The notes under the pieces are model-generated. The model saw only the letters and a list, made by a program, of their open reading frames with translations, made no database searches and had not been told where the DNA came from. A stretch of 64,000 bases of DNA from Calliopum simillimum (lineage: Eukaryota > Arthropoda > Insecta > Diptera > Lauxaniidae), in the NCBI GenBank assembly GCA_951812925.1, contig OX638370.1, positions 31,050,948-31,114,947 of the forward strand, given 5' to 3'. This document shows, piece after piece, positions 45,690 through 56,890 of this stretch. Position 1 is the stretch's first letter. Every line of letters starts with the position of its first letter. The position numbers were made by a program, and so were the translations under genes.

Positions 45690-47235
45690 AGTTAAAGTGG
45701 TGCAAAACTGTCAACACACGGCGTGCTTGAACCAAGTTTAAATAAAAGTTTCTTGCATATGAGTTTTTTGACTGTATTATGTTACGTAATAACTTCACGA
45801 ATCAAATGATCCCAAAATTAAAAAAATCGAATGGGCCCTTTTTGAAATAAGGAGCCTTAAGCAATAACTATAAAAAGTTAATACAACACAAAATTAAAAA
45901 TATTTGTAACATTTTGCAAACCATTTTTTCTAAACTAATTTGAGGTCGCTGAACACGAAAAACGCATTTATTTTTTTTTTTCCTTGGGGTTGTTCCCAAG
46001 TTATTCGATAATTTTTAATTTCGAGGTTATAGCTTCATATACATCAACATATTTCTATGACGCCAAGTCCGATCAATTTTATTTTTCCACGCTTACAAAG
46101 AGTGATTAACGGCGCTTCTAACAAGTATACCAATAATTATGCTCCAAACAAAATTGACTAAGTTAAAGCAGGAAAAAGCTTGATATTTCAAAAATTTTTT
46201 AAATTTTTCACATCACCTTCAAATGAAACACTTTGTTTTTGGCACATATTTTTTTTTAAGTAATTATTTTTAGAAATGTGATTTAATGGCGCATATAATT
46301 GCAAATATTTTAAGACTATGTTGGGCAAAATCGAATGAAATTTCCAAAAGATATTAAGGTTTTAGTGCAATAGAGAAATTTCGATTTCTTTCAAAAATTA
46401 ATATTTTTGAAACAATCCGCAATGTTCTTCTACAGAAAATGATTAGAAGTTACTTAAATCATCTTTAAAGTGTTCAATAAGTGTAGGGTGTCCTATTTGG
46501 AGGCTGAAAAATTGGATCTGTTGACTCAGGTCGAACATTTCGAAAATTCTCACATCTTCCTTATTGCACTAAAGCCTTTATATCTTTTGGAAATTTCATT
46601 CGATTTTGCTCAACATAGGCTTAAAATATTTGCAATTATATGCGCCATTAAATCACATTTCTAAAAATAATTTAATAATAATTACTATGACTTGGCGTCA
46701 TAGAAATATATTGATGTATATGAAGCTATAACCTCGAAATTAAAAATGATCGAATAACTTGGGAACGACCCCAAGGAAAAAAAAAATAAATGCGTTTTTC
46801 GTGTTCAGCGACCTCAAATTAGTTTAGAAAAAATGGTTTGCAAAATGTTACAAATATTTTTAATTTTGTGTTGTATTAACTTTTTATAGTTATTGCTTAA
46901 GGCTCCTTATTTCAAAAAGGGCCCATTCGATTTTTTTAATTTTGGGATCATTTGATTCGTGAAGTTATTACGTAACATAATTCAGTCAAAAAACTCATAT
47001 GCAAGAAACTTTTATTTAAACTTGGTTCAAGTACGCCGTGAACATGTTTTCGAAACAGTTTTTTGTTCATTATTTTTTTATGGTGTAAAGTTCGGTAAAA
47101 TTGTTCACATATTTGAATAGAGGAAAAGTTGAGCTTCCTTTTGGTTCATATTTCTTGTTGGCCATGTAATCAGAACGGACGCTTTAGCAGTACTTAGTCG
47201 AAAATAGCAAACATGTTGACAGTTTTGCTACTTAC
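45690..47235. mobile_element. Large foldback element with arm indels
   Basis: Arms pair from CAAAACTGTCAACACACGGC (45703) to ATGTTGACAGTTTTGC (47213), including GCTTGAACCAAGTTTAAATA with TATTTAAACTTGGTTCAAG-like sequence and AACCTCGAAATTAAAAATGA. The left arm has about 190 bp (46080-46255) missing from the right; the right arm has about 170 bp (47042-47212) missing from the left. The central loop is near 46390-46550. No gene. The frame at 46470-46664 is part of an arm. Confidence 0.82.
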
Positions 47236-47436
47236 TGTGTGTCTAAATCAACGAATTGGCTCGCCTTCTTTGTAAGTATGTTTGGAGATACTGGGTTGTG
47301 TTCCCTTGGAGTCTCAAGAGGAATAATTTTCTTCAACAATCCAATCTGATGTGGAATTATGTCGATTCATGTACATGTATGGTTTCCCGGATAATTTAGC
47401 CCTTGTACAATAAGAACAGGTTTTGGGAAAATATTG

Positions 47437-47542
47437 GAGGTTTTCGTGAATATTAATTCACGGTCAATTTTTCGCAGACTGCAATAGAGGATGTACTGCA
47501 TTCTGAGAAAATTTCCTCGAGAATATTTATTCATGATAACTC
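47437..47542. mobile_element. Hairpin MITE-B, copy 2
   Basis: GAGGTTTTCGTGAATATTAA pairs imperfectly with TATTTATTCATGATAACTC around GACTGCAATAGAGGATG-like sequence, homologous to 30809-30914. It is the most diverged of the three. Confidence 0.75.
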
Positions 47543-49199
47543 TTATTGTCTCGTATATGTGGACCAACAATTGCAACCTACAGTATTCTCCAACATTTTA
47601 TGGCAAGTAATTAGCTTTCAACGAAATTAAAGAAATCAAAATTTTAGCTAACTCATAAAAGCCAATGCCACCAACTTAACAAAAGCGGTAATAAAAAGTA
47701 AACACCTGTTAACATGAAAACCAGTTTCATTGCAATAAAATTAACTATTTGCGTTAATAAAAATCACTTTTTTAATAACAAACATTTTATAAAAAACACT
47801 TTAGTCATAATACAAACGATTAACCGAAACGAAGCAAACGTTTGGATTAAGTCACTCATCCCACGCTTTTGCACCATTTTAGTAAATTAAGATCCCATTC
47901 AAAAGTAAATCGATTTAACATATGCATCTAAATCCCAACCATTTAATGTGTAGACTTTATTTACAATAATTTTTTACAATGTTGACTAAAATAAAGTTTA
48001 TTGCTTTTATTTTTTTTTTTCAGCATAGGTATAACAAATGTATTTTTCTTACAATTTTCTTAAATGCTTTCAGACACAATTTATATATAGGAAATGTCTT
48101 GTCATATGTATAATGAGCCGCTTAATAATGAATTCAGTTTATTTGTTAACTATGCGCGTATGCCACAGCTGTTGTCTGCGCTTAAATTGACGTTAACCCA
48201 GTTAATACTGTTTGTTACAATTTGTTTTAACGGTTTTAACATAGCAGTGCTATTGGGGCTTATTTTTACGTTACTTCTCACGCCTTTTTTAAACCATTTA
48301 ACCATCTAAGTTCGGGTTTTACCTATAAATAATTTTTACCTAAAATAATCGTTATTATTGAATTTTAATTTTTATGGTTTAAAATAACCATTATTTTCGA
48401 TTTATATGTTTTTTGAGCAAATTATAAATTAATTTTTTAATTTTTTTTTTTTGGCCAAAAATAGATACTTCTACAATTTGAGGACAATAACTATTGTTTT
48501 TGATCTCTAACTTTTAAAAACGAAGTTTTTTTGATTTATTCCACATGCTACAGATAACATAAAATATTTTCATTGTAACAATGGGTTAAAATACCTTTCA
48601 AATTATCACTACAAAAGCTTGCAGCTATAACACTAAAAAGTATTACAGCATTAACATTAAGACGATCATTCATTGACGTACCGTGCATACATACTCGTAA
48701 GTGCTAACGTCTTTTGTGGAACGGGAGTAACTTAACATAAAACGTTTGTTAAGGACCCACCCACTTTATGTGCATAAATTTTCAGCTCCTCTCGCAGATG
48801 CTGTTAGCTTTGCCTGATAAGTTAACATGATTGATTGATTGATTAACTTTCAAGTAAAAGTTGAGAAAATTTGTGCATTTTATTGCTTTTGCGTCTTTTC
48901 TTGGCCAAGTTAATCGATTGACTGCAATTTGCCAATGGCTGCACAGAGAAAATTACATATTTGATTACATTATGGTATATGTATATATTAAAATTTGATA
49001 ATAATTAAGGAATGATTAATGATATATGCATTTAACATGATATTTGAGCCAATTATTGCATCATTTATTGGTTAATATGTTAATTATATCATGGTTGAAA
49101 CAAATATTTCTTTGTCGCAAACTTTCAATTTTCAATCATATCATATTCATCAAATCATATACATGGCGGAAACATAAAAGTTTATCGATTTCGTTGGTA
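47543..49199. other. Non-coding stretch
   Basis: A 71-codon plus-strand frame at 48094-48309 starts with a fair ATG and has a hydrophobic tail (ICFNGFNIAVLLGLIFTLLL), but codon use is AT-driven and I recognise no family. The rest is AT-rich and unassigned. Confidence 0.45.
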
Positions 49200-50056
49200 G
49201 GGGAGATGTGTACCTTGGTCCGCTTTTCAGTTTTTTCAAGGTGTAAGATTTTCTAACAAAGTTTCTTTAGTTTTTTGGTTAAGTTACATTTCTATGACGT
49301 GACTATTGAGTAGAAATATTACTTTTTCCGTTCCGATCTCAAACGGTCCATGGTACACCATGCAAGTGTACCACGGACAATCAAAAATAAAAGAGAACAC
49401 ATTTTATATAGGTTATAAATTATGAAAGAACCATTTATTATATAATCAAAAGTAAGATTTTTTTCAATAAAAATAAAAAATTAATCATAAAAAAAAATTA
49501 TATGTAACACAAAAAAATCTATTTAGAAAAAAACAATTAATTAAGCAAACACTGGTTGTAAATAAATACAAAAACCACGTAAATATTAACAATAATAACA
49601 ATATTATTGAATAGAAAGGCGATTATGGCTTTCTGGTTTCCCGTCTACAAAGGTTCGCTGGCCAATAAGCATAGGTCCAAGGTACACACAGACAGCAGGT
49701 TTTAAAAACTGTCAACTTCCATAACATATATTAATGAAAATACATCTAAAACACACTTAAAGCGTAAAACAATAACTAAACTACCTTCCTAATGTTGTAA
49801 AACTTAAACATTTCAAGTAAGTTTCTCGCAAAACGTTTCGAAGTTTTCTCCAAAAATTTATTTTTACACACCAAAAACACTTTTACCGTCACTTTGTACA
49901 CACGCATACAGCTTGACGGCCTGAAGACTACTAATATCAGTCAGCGGTATGATTGGAAAATTCCATAGAAGAACATTATGGTACACGTGCAGTTGTTGAG
50001 TGGCAAACGACACTTGGACCGAGGTACACTCGGACCAAGGTACACACATCTCCCCC
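49200..50056. mobile_element. MITE with 23-bp inverted termini and repeated GGTACAC motifs
   Basis: GGGGAGATGTGTACCTTGG at 49200 is inverted at 50031-50056. Words of the type GGTCCAAGGTACAC or their complement recur inside: 49347-49385 (both orientations), 49668-49690, 49978-49990 and 50015-50045. Multiple subterminal copies of a terminal word are typical of transposase-binding sites. No ORF of note. Superfamily unknown. Confidence 0.78.
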
Positions 50057-50459
50057 ATGCTGAGACATAATTTTATGTTCGAAAGGGTTGTGATACCCAG
50101 GTTTTACTTGAATCAGTTAAATCTACAAAGTCTCTTAAAACAAAAATCATGCTTGGCCCAATTGACAAACGTGATTTCCGTCTAATTACAGGTATATTAA
50201 TATTTACCAAAATTTGTTGATTTACACAGTGCCACAAATTGAGGAGAAACCAATCAGAATTTGGACACTGATTTTGAATGTGGCAACAGTTTTCTCCTAT
50301 CAGGTCTGAGATCCGAGTTATCTTTGATTTAAAGTGAAGGGAATGCTTCTTTCAGACATAAGGCGTACATTCAGTAAATAGTGTAGTTCACGTTTGTTTA
50401 CGGCATCGAATTGGGTCCATTGAAATAAAAGTAATCAAAATCCATGTAAAGCACCACAT

Positions 50460-50539
50460 TGGGGGTTACCGGGGAATTTTCTAAAACTGCAATGCAGTAT
50501 GAGAAAATTCCCCGGGAATCTTGATTCACGATAACCCCC
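50460..50539. mobile_element. Hairpin MITE-B, copy 3
   Basis: GGGGGTTACCGGGGAATTTT (left) and AAAATTCCCCGGGAATCTTG / ATTCACGATAACCCCC (right). The left arm has lost about 19 bp relative to 30809-30914, so only about 80 bp remain. Confidence 0.78.
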
Positions 50540-50608
50540 ATTAAATTTGTACGGATCTGACATACTTTTACTTCAATGAATGATACCTCAGAAAGTAATG
50601 ATCTACCC

Positions 50609-50829
50609 ACTAAAATATGATAGTTTACTTTTCTTAATTTTGATTCCCTGTAGTATTGATTTTAAACTTTTTTGATATTAAATTCCGATTTTTTTCCAAA
50701 AAAATTTCAATTTATTCCAAAAAAGTATGAAATTTATTCCAAAATAGTTTAAAATTAATACTTTTTTTTGGCATTGTTCTATATAAATACTTTTTGGTTT
50801 CAAAATTAAACTACAATTTTTACTGTGTA
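50609..50829 (+). mobile_element. MITE-A copy 4
   Basis: Near-complete copy from CACTAAAATATGATAGTTTA to ATTTTTACTGTGTA, nested in the foldback at 50225-51073. Confidence 0.85.
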
Positions 50830-51073
50830 ATTGAAAAAGGCATAGTTTAAGGAGGAAGCTTAGGGCTAATCAATGCCGTTGGCAATAGTGAACTAAACTA
50901 CTTCTTGGGTGTACGCCATATGCCTGAAAATAGCTTTTTCATCACTTTAAATCACGGATAACTCGGATCTAAGTCTTGATAGAAAAAAACAGTTTCCAGA
51001 TTCGGAATCAGCGACCCTGAATTAGTCAAATAAAGCTTTTGAAATCAAATTCAGATTTTTATGTTGCACAGTG

Positions 51074-51857
51074 TAATAAATAAATATTTATTTGAAAGAA
51101 GCATATCCTTTTTTCAATGAGAAGATTTTTTTAATTTGCTTTTTTAAATGCTGTCAATTTTGTGTTCAATGCTTACTGTACTGCTGCAGCTTGTTTGCAT
51201 ACTTTCACAATTACAGCAGTTTACTTTCAAATGATTGCTAAACGAATTGTCTTTTTCTTTTTTAAAACATAGGAAAATTTTTTGTTTTACGTTTAACTAC
51301 CGTTAGAAGGTGCAATGTGTTAATTAACAGTAGCTTCAGTTGCCATACATTTCATGCAAACAAAAAACTGTGTCATGTGTTAAGACTGAGAGTCGAAAAA
51401 GAAATGTATGAAAAGCAATGAATCAAGTCTTTCCATGCAAATTCAAATTAGATTTTTAGTGAAATACCTACTCAAAAATCCATTTGAAAGAATTTAAATG
51501 ACTTATGACTTTAATATTTTAGAAGACGTTAAAATTGTTAATGCCTCTAAAGTTTTTAGAGCTTTCTAGTTTTTACAGCATTCTTGTTTTTAAGTCTTAA
51601 ACCTTAAAAGCCTTTAAACTCTGACATGGACGGAAAAAATAATAAGTAAAATTTACCAGAAGCGGGCTGTAAAATTGCAAACGACAGATTTAGGTGTTTT
51701 TGTGAATCAGTTCAGGAAACATAAGAAAGCAGCGTATCGATTTTTATAATACATTTTTTCTATAAAATTTTATTGAACGGTATGACAAATATTGTTTTTT
51801 CTTTGATAATTTGATTGAAAGACATTGTAAAACAAATAGAGTTTCAGTTAACTTTAT
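51074..51857. other. Non-coding stretch
   Basis: AT-rich, no gene or element recognised. Confidence 0.5.
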
Positions 51858-51861
51858 TGAA

Positions 51862-51960
51862 TGATCGCAGTGGTGCTGATGGCTAATGCGCGTATCTATC
51901 ACACCGTTCGTGTCTATCGCAAGACAGGTTCAAATCTCTCCAATGCTATGAATTTTTTTT
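51862..51960 (+). ncRNA. tRNA-like Pol III unit (SINE head)
   Basis: A-box-like TGGCTAATGCGCG (51878) and B box GGTTCAAATCT (51927) are spaced about as in tRNAs, with a pairable anticodon-like arm CACACCGTTCGTGTC. A T-run follows at 51953. The arms do not make a full cloverleaf. A 60-codon frame here is fortuitous. Confidence 0.5.
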
Positions 51961-52499
51961 TAATTTCAATTGTTTGTTTTTCTTTTTGTTGCTCTTTTTT
52001 CAAATATAATTTAAAAAAAAAAATAAATTGTATTTATGTTTAATAACACCGTCCGACACGATTTTGCACAAATAAAAAAACCAATATATTCTGAAAATAT
52101 TGCTAAAAATAAGTTATAGTTACGTGCCTTCCCTATTGTCTGGACCAGGTCGAATTTTTTTTTAATTTTAGTTTGAAATTTTCTATACATGTGTTGAGTC
52201 GACACACTAAACTGTACAATTCTCACATCTCAGGTATATCATGTCTTCTAAAGGCTTATAGACAATGTATAGGGGAGCATTTTTGTAGGAAACTTTTACC
52301 CCCTACATCCCCCACAAATGGGTAATTTTTGACTATTTCTCAAAAAGGTACAAAAATTACTCCTAAAAATTACTCCACAGAAATATTTGCTATAAAATTT
52401 CATTAATAGTTGCCACACACTAAAAGGTCGAAAATTCATCGCGAAGGCCAAAAAATCGTCAACATCAAAAAAGACTTGACAAATTTTATGTTAAATAAA

Positions 52500-52800
52500 T
52501 TTTTTAAATGAAATTTTCTGTAGAATATTTTGTGCAATATTTTAACCCATTGTAAGTTTTTTTTTTTTTAAAAAAAAAGGGGTCAAATAGACCCACAAAA
52601 ACAGGATGTAATGGGTTAATGTGTTTTGAAAACAGTTTCTTATTTGATTTTGTTATGACCTTGAGACAACTTTTATCCAAAAAGTAGTTTTAAAGTTTTG
52701 CAGTGGGGTGAAATTTAGAAAATACATTTCTTGTACGTATTTTAGCTAAAATAACAATATATCACGCCTGTCCTATGGGTGATTTGAATAAAATTTTCGA
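52500..52800 (+). repeat. Interspersed repeat R2 with TTAACCCAT...ATGGGTTAA core, copy 1
   Basis: The core (52542-52619) is TTAACCCATTGTAAG ... GGATGTAATGGGTTAA around GGGGTCAAATAGACCCAC. The flanks (TAGAATATTTTGTGCA before; TTTTATCCAAAAAGTAGTTT after) match 63630-63850, so the repeat is larger than the core. The core looks like a 75-bp TTAA-flanked mini-palindrome. Confidence 0.7.
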
Positions 52801-53257
52801 GCACCCCATTTTTTTTACGGAATTCTGTTAAACATCGTATTTCAACATGTTTTCAATGAAAAATTTCAAAATCCTTAGAGCACTTCGGAAATGATCGGCT
52901 AACGAACGATTTCCATGTTGCTTTAGCCGAAGCAAATAAGGATAATTCTGAAATATAGTTCCAAATGAATTTTTTTTCCGGAATCGTATTCATTAATGCA
53001 TAAAAACTAACGTGTGAAAAGTATATAGCAAAATCGTAGGCCCAAAAAAAGTTATTCAAGGTCAAAAGTTGCGAAAATAATTAAAAAAAATAAAAAATTA
53101 TTTCGCTTACGGCTGCAATTACGAATAAATAATGGTCGACAGTTATTTACTGAGTCAACAGTTGTTTAGCCTCAATGATTTACTATGTACGAAAAACCTT
53201 CATCAATTTTTTTTCTATTACTCATTGTTTAGGAGGTTAGTCAATTTAAAAAGTTTT

Positions 53258-54100
53258 AAAACTTCGCGATATTTATATGTTGTACTATTTAAATTGAGAT
53301 AACTCTCGAACGACTAATCGGACAAAAAAAGTAACTTACTTGTTTGTAGAAAATTATATTTCCTACAAACTATTCTCAGCACTTTTTTTCGTACGACCTA
53401 TGGCTTAGGAGATATTTTTCACAAACCGTTCAAATTTTGAAAAACTATTTTTTTAAGGAAATCTCTGGAGCTGTTTTCGCTAGATAAAAAGGAACGGGAT
53501 CTATTTTATTAAAATTTTCATGATCTACAAATAATATTTGATACATATATACGAAATAATTATCCTAAAATTTTTTAGTCGAAAAAAAAGAAAAAAAAAA
53601 TTGGCAAAAACGTTAAAATTGCGAACATTCACGTCTTCAAAATTAATAAAAACTAATAAAAGATTCATAAAAACTAGACCAAAATTCATCATACTTCTTT
53701 CAAAGAAATTTTTTATTCAAAACTTAAAGAATTCACTCAAAACTCGCCATTTTTATTTTTTTTTTTTTTAAGTAAAAAAATTTTGCGATAATTATTCCGT
53801 ATTTATTTATCAAATATTATTTGTAGATCATGTAAATTTTAATAAAATAGATCCCGTTCCTTTTTATCGAGCGAAAACAGCTCCAGAGATTTCCTTAAAA
53901 AACTAGTTTTTCAAAATTTGAACGGTTTGTGAAAAATATCTCCTAAACTATAAGTCGTACGAAAAAAAGGACTGAGAATGGGTTATAGGAAATATAATTT
54001 TCTACAAACAAGTATGTCTTTACTTTTTTGTCTGAGTAGTCGTTCGAGAGATATCTCAATTTAAAAAGTACAACATATAAATATCGCAAAGTTTTAAAAC
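53258..54100. mobile_element. Nested foldback in the left arm
   Basis: TTAAAACTTCGCGATATTTA at the left pairs with TAAATATCGCAAAGTTTTAA at the right. Arms of about 370 bp include TAGATAAAAAGGAACGGGAT and its complement, GGAGATATTTTTCACAAACC and GTCGTTCGAGAGATATCTCA. The loop (about 53570-53790) carries a K/F-rich chance ORF. Confidence 0.85.
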
Positions 54101-54604
54101 TGAGTCAAATTTTTTCAACTGAGCCATCTAAAACGGACTTTTCGAAATGTAAATTTTTTTTCTCCTTATCGGGCACGTTTAAGGATCAGAAATTTTTTGG
54201 CGCTTAAATTTTTCCAAAATTTTAATTTTTCTATGTGCTGCGTACAGTAGAACTTTCTTGAGTTGTTTTCTTTCTTTGTTTCTTTCTTTGCTATTGCTCA
54301 GTAAATACTTAATGGAATTGAAAAATTTTTTTCTCAGTATATCCGTAAATGATACGCGCACAAAATTTAATGGCGTCAAAATTTTTTAATTTTTTTTACT
54401 AATCAAAAATGCATTTTGAAATATGCAACTGCAAGATAACTGAACTTCTCATATGCTTTGAAAACAAAAACAACAAGGATATGATAGGGCAAACATTCAT
54501 ATACTTATCTACAAAAAAAAAATTTTTGTGCAAACCATTACTGACAATGTTATGAATATTTGTTTAATGGCGCGCAAAATTTTTTATATAGAAAATGATA
54601 TCTG

Positions 54605-55266
54605 AGTGCAACAAATTGAGAGAAAACAATTTCTAATGAGATCTCTATAATTGTATTAGTTAACTTATGGTCGTTGAATCCGAATTTGGCACCCAATTTT
54701 CTCCATCAGGAATATGATCCGTGCTGTCTTTGATTTAGAATTCAAAAAACGCTATTTTTAAACATATGGTGCAGATCCAGGAGGTAGTTTATTTGACTTT
54801 TGTCAACGTTAACGGATAGCCATTATCTTCCTTATTATATCTTACCTTTTAACTTTTCCAATAAGATCATTACTTTCTGAGATATCATTCTATGAAAAAG
54901 AGTTATTTGACTGTATACAAATTGATTTTATTTAATGTATGTAAAGGATTAAATACAGTCAAGATAATTTTACTTCAATGAATGATATCTCGAAAAGTAA
55001 TGATCTGATTGGAAAAGTTAAAAGGTAAGATATAATAAGGAACATAATGGCTATCCGTTAACGTTGACAAAAGTCAAATAAACTACCTCCTGGATCTGCA
55101 CCATATGTTTAAAAATAGCGCTTTTTGAATTTTAAAGCAAAGACAGCACGGATCATATACCCGATGGAGAAAATCGGGTGCTAAATTCGGATTCAGCGAC
55201 CATAAATTACCCAAAACCATTATAGAGATCTCATTAAAAATTGTTTTCTCTCAGTTTGCTGCACTG
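54605..55266. mobile_element. Nested foldback at the centre, GTGCAACAAATTGAG family
   Basis: AGTGCAACAAATTGAGAGAA at the left and TTCTCTCAGTTTGCTGCACT at the right. Inner words GGTCGTTGAATCCGAATTTG and CCAGGAGGTAGTTTATTTGA pair across. The terminus matches that of 50225-51073, so they are one family. It sits in the middle of the larger palindrome. Confidence 0.85.
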
Positions 55267-56309
55267 AGATATCATATTCTATATAAAAAATGTCTGCGCG
55301 CCATTAAACAAATATTCATAGCATTGTCATAAATGGTTTGCACAAAAATTTTTTTTTTGTAGATAAGTGTATGAATGTTCGCCCTATCATATCCTTGTTG
55401 TTTTTGTTTTCAAAGCATATGAGAAGTTCAGTTATCATGCAGTTGCATATTTCAAAATGCATTTTTGATTAGTAAAAAAAATTAAAAAATTTTGACGCCA
55501 TTAAATTTTATGCGCGTATCATTTACGGATATACTGAGAAAAAAATTTTTCAATTCCATTAAGTATTCACTGAGCAATAGCAAAGAAAGAAACAAAGAAA
55601 GAAAACAACTCACGAAAGTTCTACTGTACGCAGCACATAGAAAAATTAAAATTTTGGAAAATTTTAAACGCCAAAAAATTTCTGATCCTTAAACGTGCCC
55701 GATAAGGAGAAAAAAAATGTACATTTCGAAAAGTCCGTTTTAGATGGCTCAGTTGAAAAAATTTTACTCAACTTTTAAATTGACATACCTCTTAAGCGAA
55801 GAGTAATAGAAAAAAAAATTTATGAGAGTTTTTCGTAGTAAATAATTGAGGCTAAACAACCGTAAGCGAAATAATTGAAAAAAAGTTTATTTTCGCAATT
55901 TTTGACCTTGTTAAATTTTTTTAGCCCTACGATTTTGCAATGTACTTTTCACACGTTAGTTTTTATGCATTAGTGAATACTATTCCGGAAAAAAAAAATT
56001 CATTTGGAACTATTTTTCAGAATTATCCTTAGTTGCTTCGGCTAAAGCAACATGGAAATCGTTCGTTAGCCGATTCGCTCCAAATGAAAACCAATTTTAT
56101 GAAAAACCTCGGCTTGATGCAGTTTTTATTTTAATAAGATTTTAAAAATACTCGGAATGAAGAGTGTTTTTCACCGATACTGAAACAGCAGTATGCCTAC
56201 TGCGACAGCAATATATGACTCCTAATATATCAATTAACTAACAATTATAATCTGTGCTGGGAAGGTTATACTTTTTTAAAACCAGCCATCAAAATTTGCC
56301 ACCAATTAA

Positions 56310-56890
56310 ACTGTGTAACTCGAAATTTTTATTGAGTTCGCGATTGCTATTACTTGAAATTAGTCGCCGGTTATTTTGAATCTGACAACGTTTTCCTCTA
56401 TCATCTCTGGGCTCCGAGTAATACTTGCTTTTAAGTGCAGAAAACACTTTTTCAGGAACAAGGCAGAAATCCAGAAAATAGTATTAATCACTTTTGTTAA
56501 TAGCATTGGATATCGGAAGCCTTCTACTATTTAAACATTACATTTAAACTTTTGAAAACGGGTCCTTACTTTCATAGTTATTATTGATTGAAGTACAGGT
56601 ATCCAATTCCATACATAGGACTAAAATATATTTGTGGAAGCAAGATTATTTTACTTCAATTGATGGTAACTTGGAAAGTATGAGTAAAATTGGGAAAGTT
56701 TAAAGATACAGTTTTATGAAGCTATCCGAGGCCATAAGCAAAAGTGAAATAATTTTTTCTGGTTGTATGCTATATGCACGAAAACAACGTTTTCTGCACA
56801 TCAAGGCAAAAAGATAGCTCGGAACCCAGACCCGACAGAAAAAAATTATAGCCTAATTTGGTATCAAAGAGCGCAAATTACACAAAAAAA
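56310..56890. mobile_element. Old foldback of the CACAGTGCCACAAATT family
   Basis: Diverged arms pair at GTGCAGAAAACACTTTTTCA / GAAAACAACGTTTTCTGCAC and ATAGCATTGGATATCGG / CTATCCGAGGCCATAAGC. The centre (TTACTTCAATTGATGGTAAC) matches the centre of 54605-55266. Arm identity is clearly lower, so this is an older insertion. Confidence 0.7.

Larger units (their letters stand above)
50225..51073. mobile_element. Foldback element, CACAGTGCCACAAATTGAG termini, with two nested MITEs
   Basis: Left CACAGTGCCACAAATTGAG and right (complement) CACTGTGCAACATAAAAATC. Arms pair between 50280-50400 (CAGGTCTGAGATCCGAGTTA; AGTAAATAGTGTAGTTCACG) and 50880-51010. Between the arms lie hairpin MITE-B copy 3 and MITE-A copy 4. 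Arms are quite diverged. Flanks are TTA left and TAA right. Confidence 0.78.
52893..56075. mobile_element. 3.2-kb compound palindrome: outer foldback with two nested foldbacks
   Basis: Outer arms: ATCGGCTAACGAACGATTTC at the left pairs with GAAATCGTTCGTTAGCCGAT at the right. Further pairs include CGTGTGAAAAGTATAT / GTACTTTTCACACG and 54121-54600 with 55265-55750. The left arm is interrupted between about 53258 and 54100 by a complete second foldback; the right arm is continuous there (near 55765). A third foldback occupies the centre (54605-55266). Mirror-image frames (54379-54179 minus and 55492-55692 plus, MTPLNFxRVSFTDILRKKFF type) arise from the arms. Confidence 0.9.

Noticed and set aside
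45690..47235. LTR retrotransposon
   Set aside because: The terminal sequences are inverted, not direct, and there is no primer-binding site, polypurine tract or polymerase.
48094..48309. 71-codon frame with hydrophobic C-terminus as a small membrane protein
   Set aside because: No family match, AT-driven hydrophobic codons, no splice or promoter context. I leave it as non-coding.
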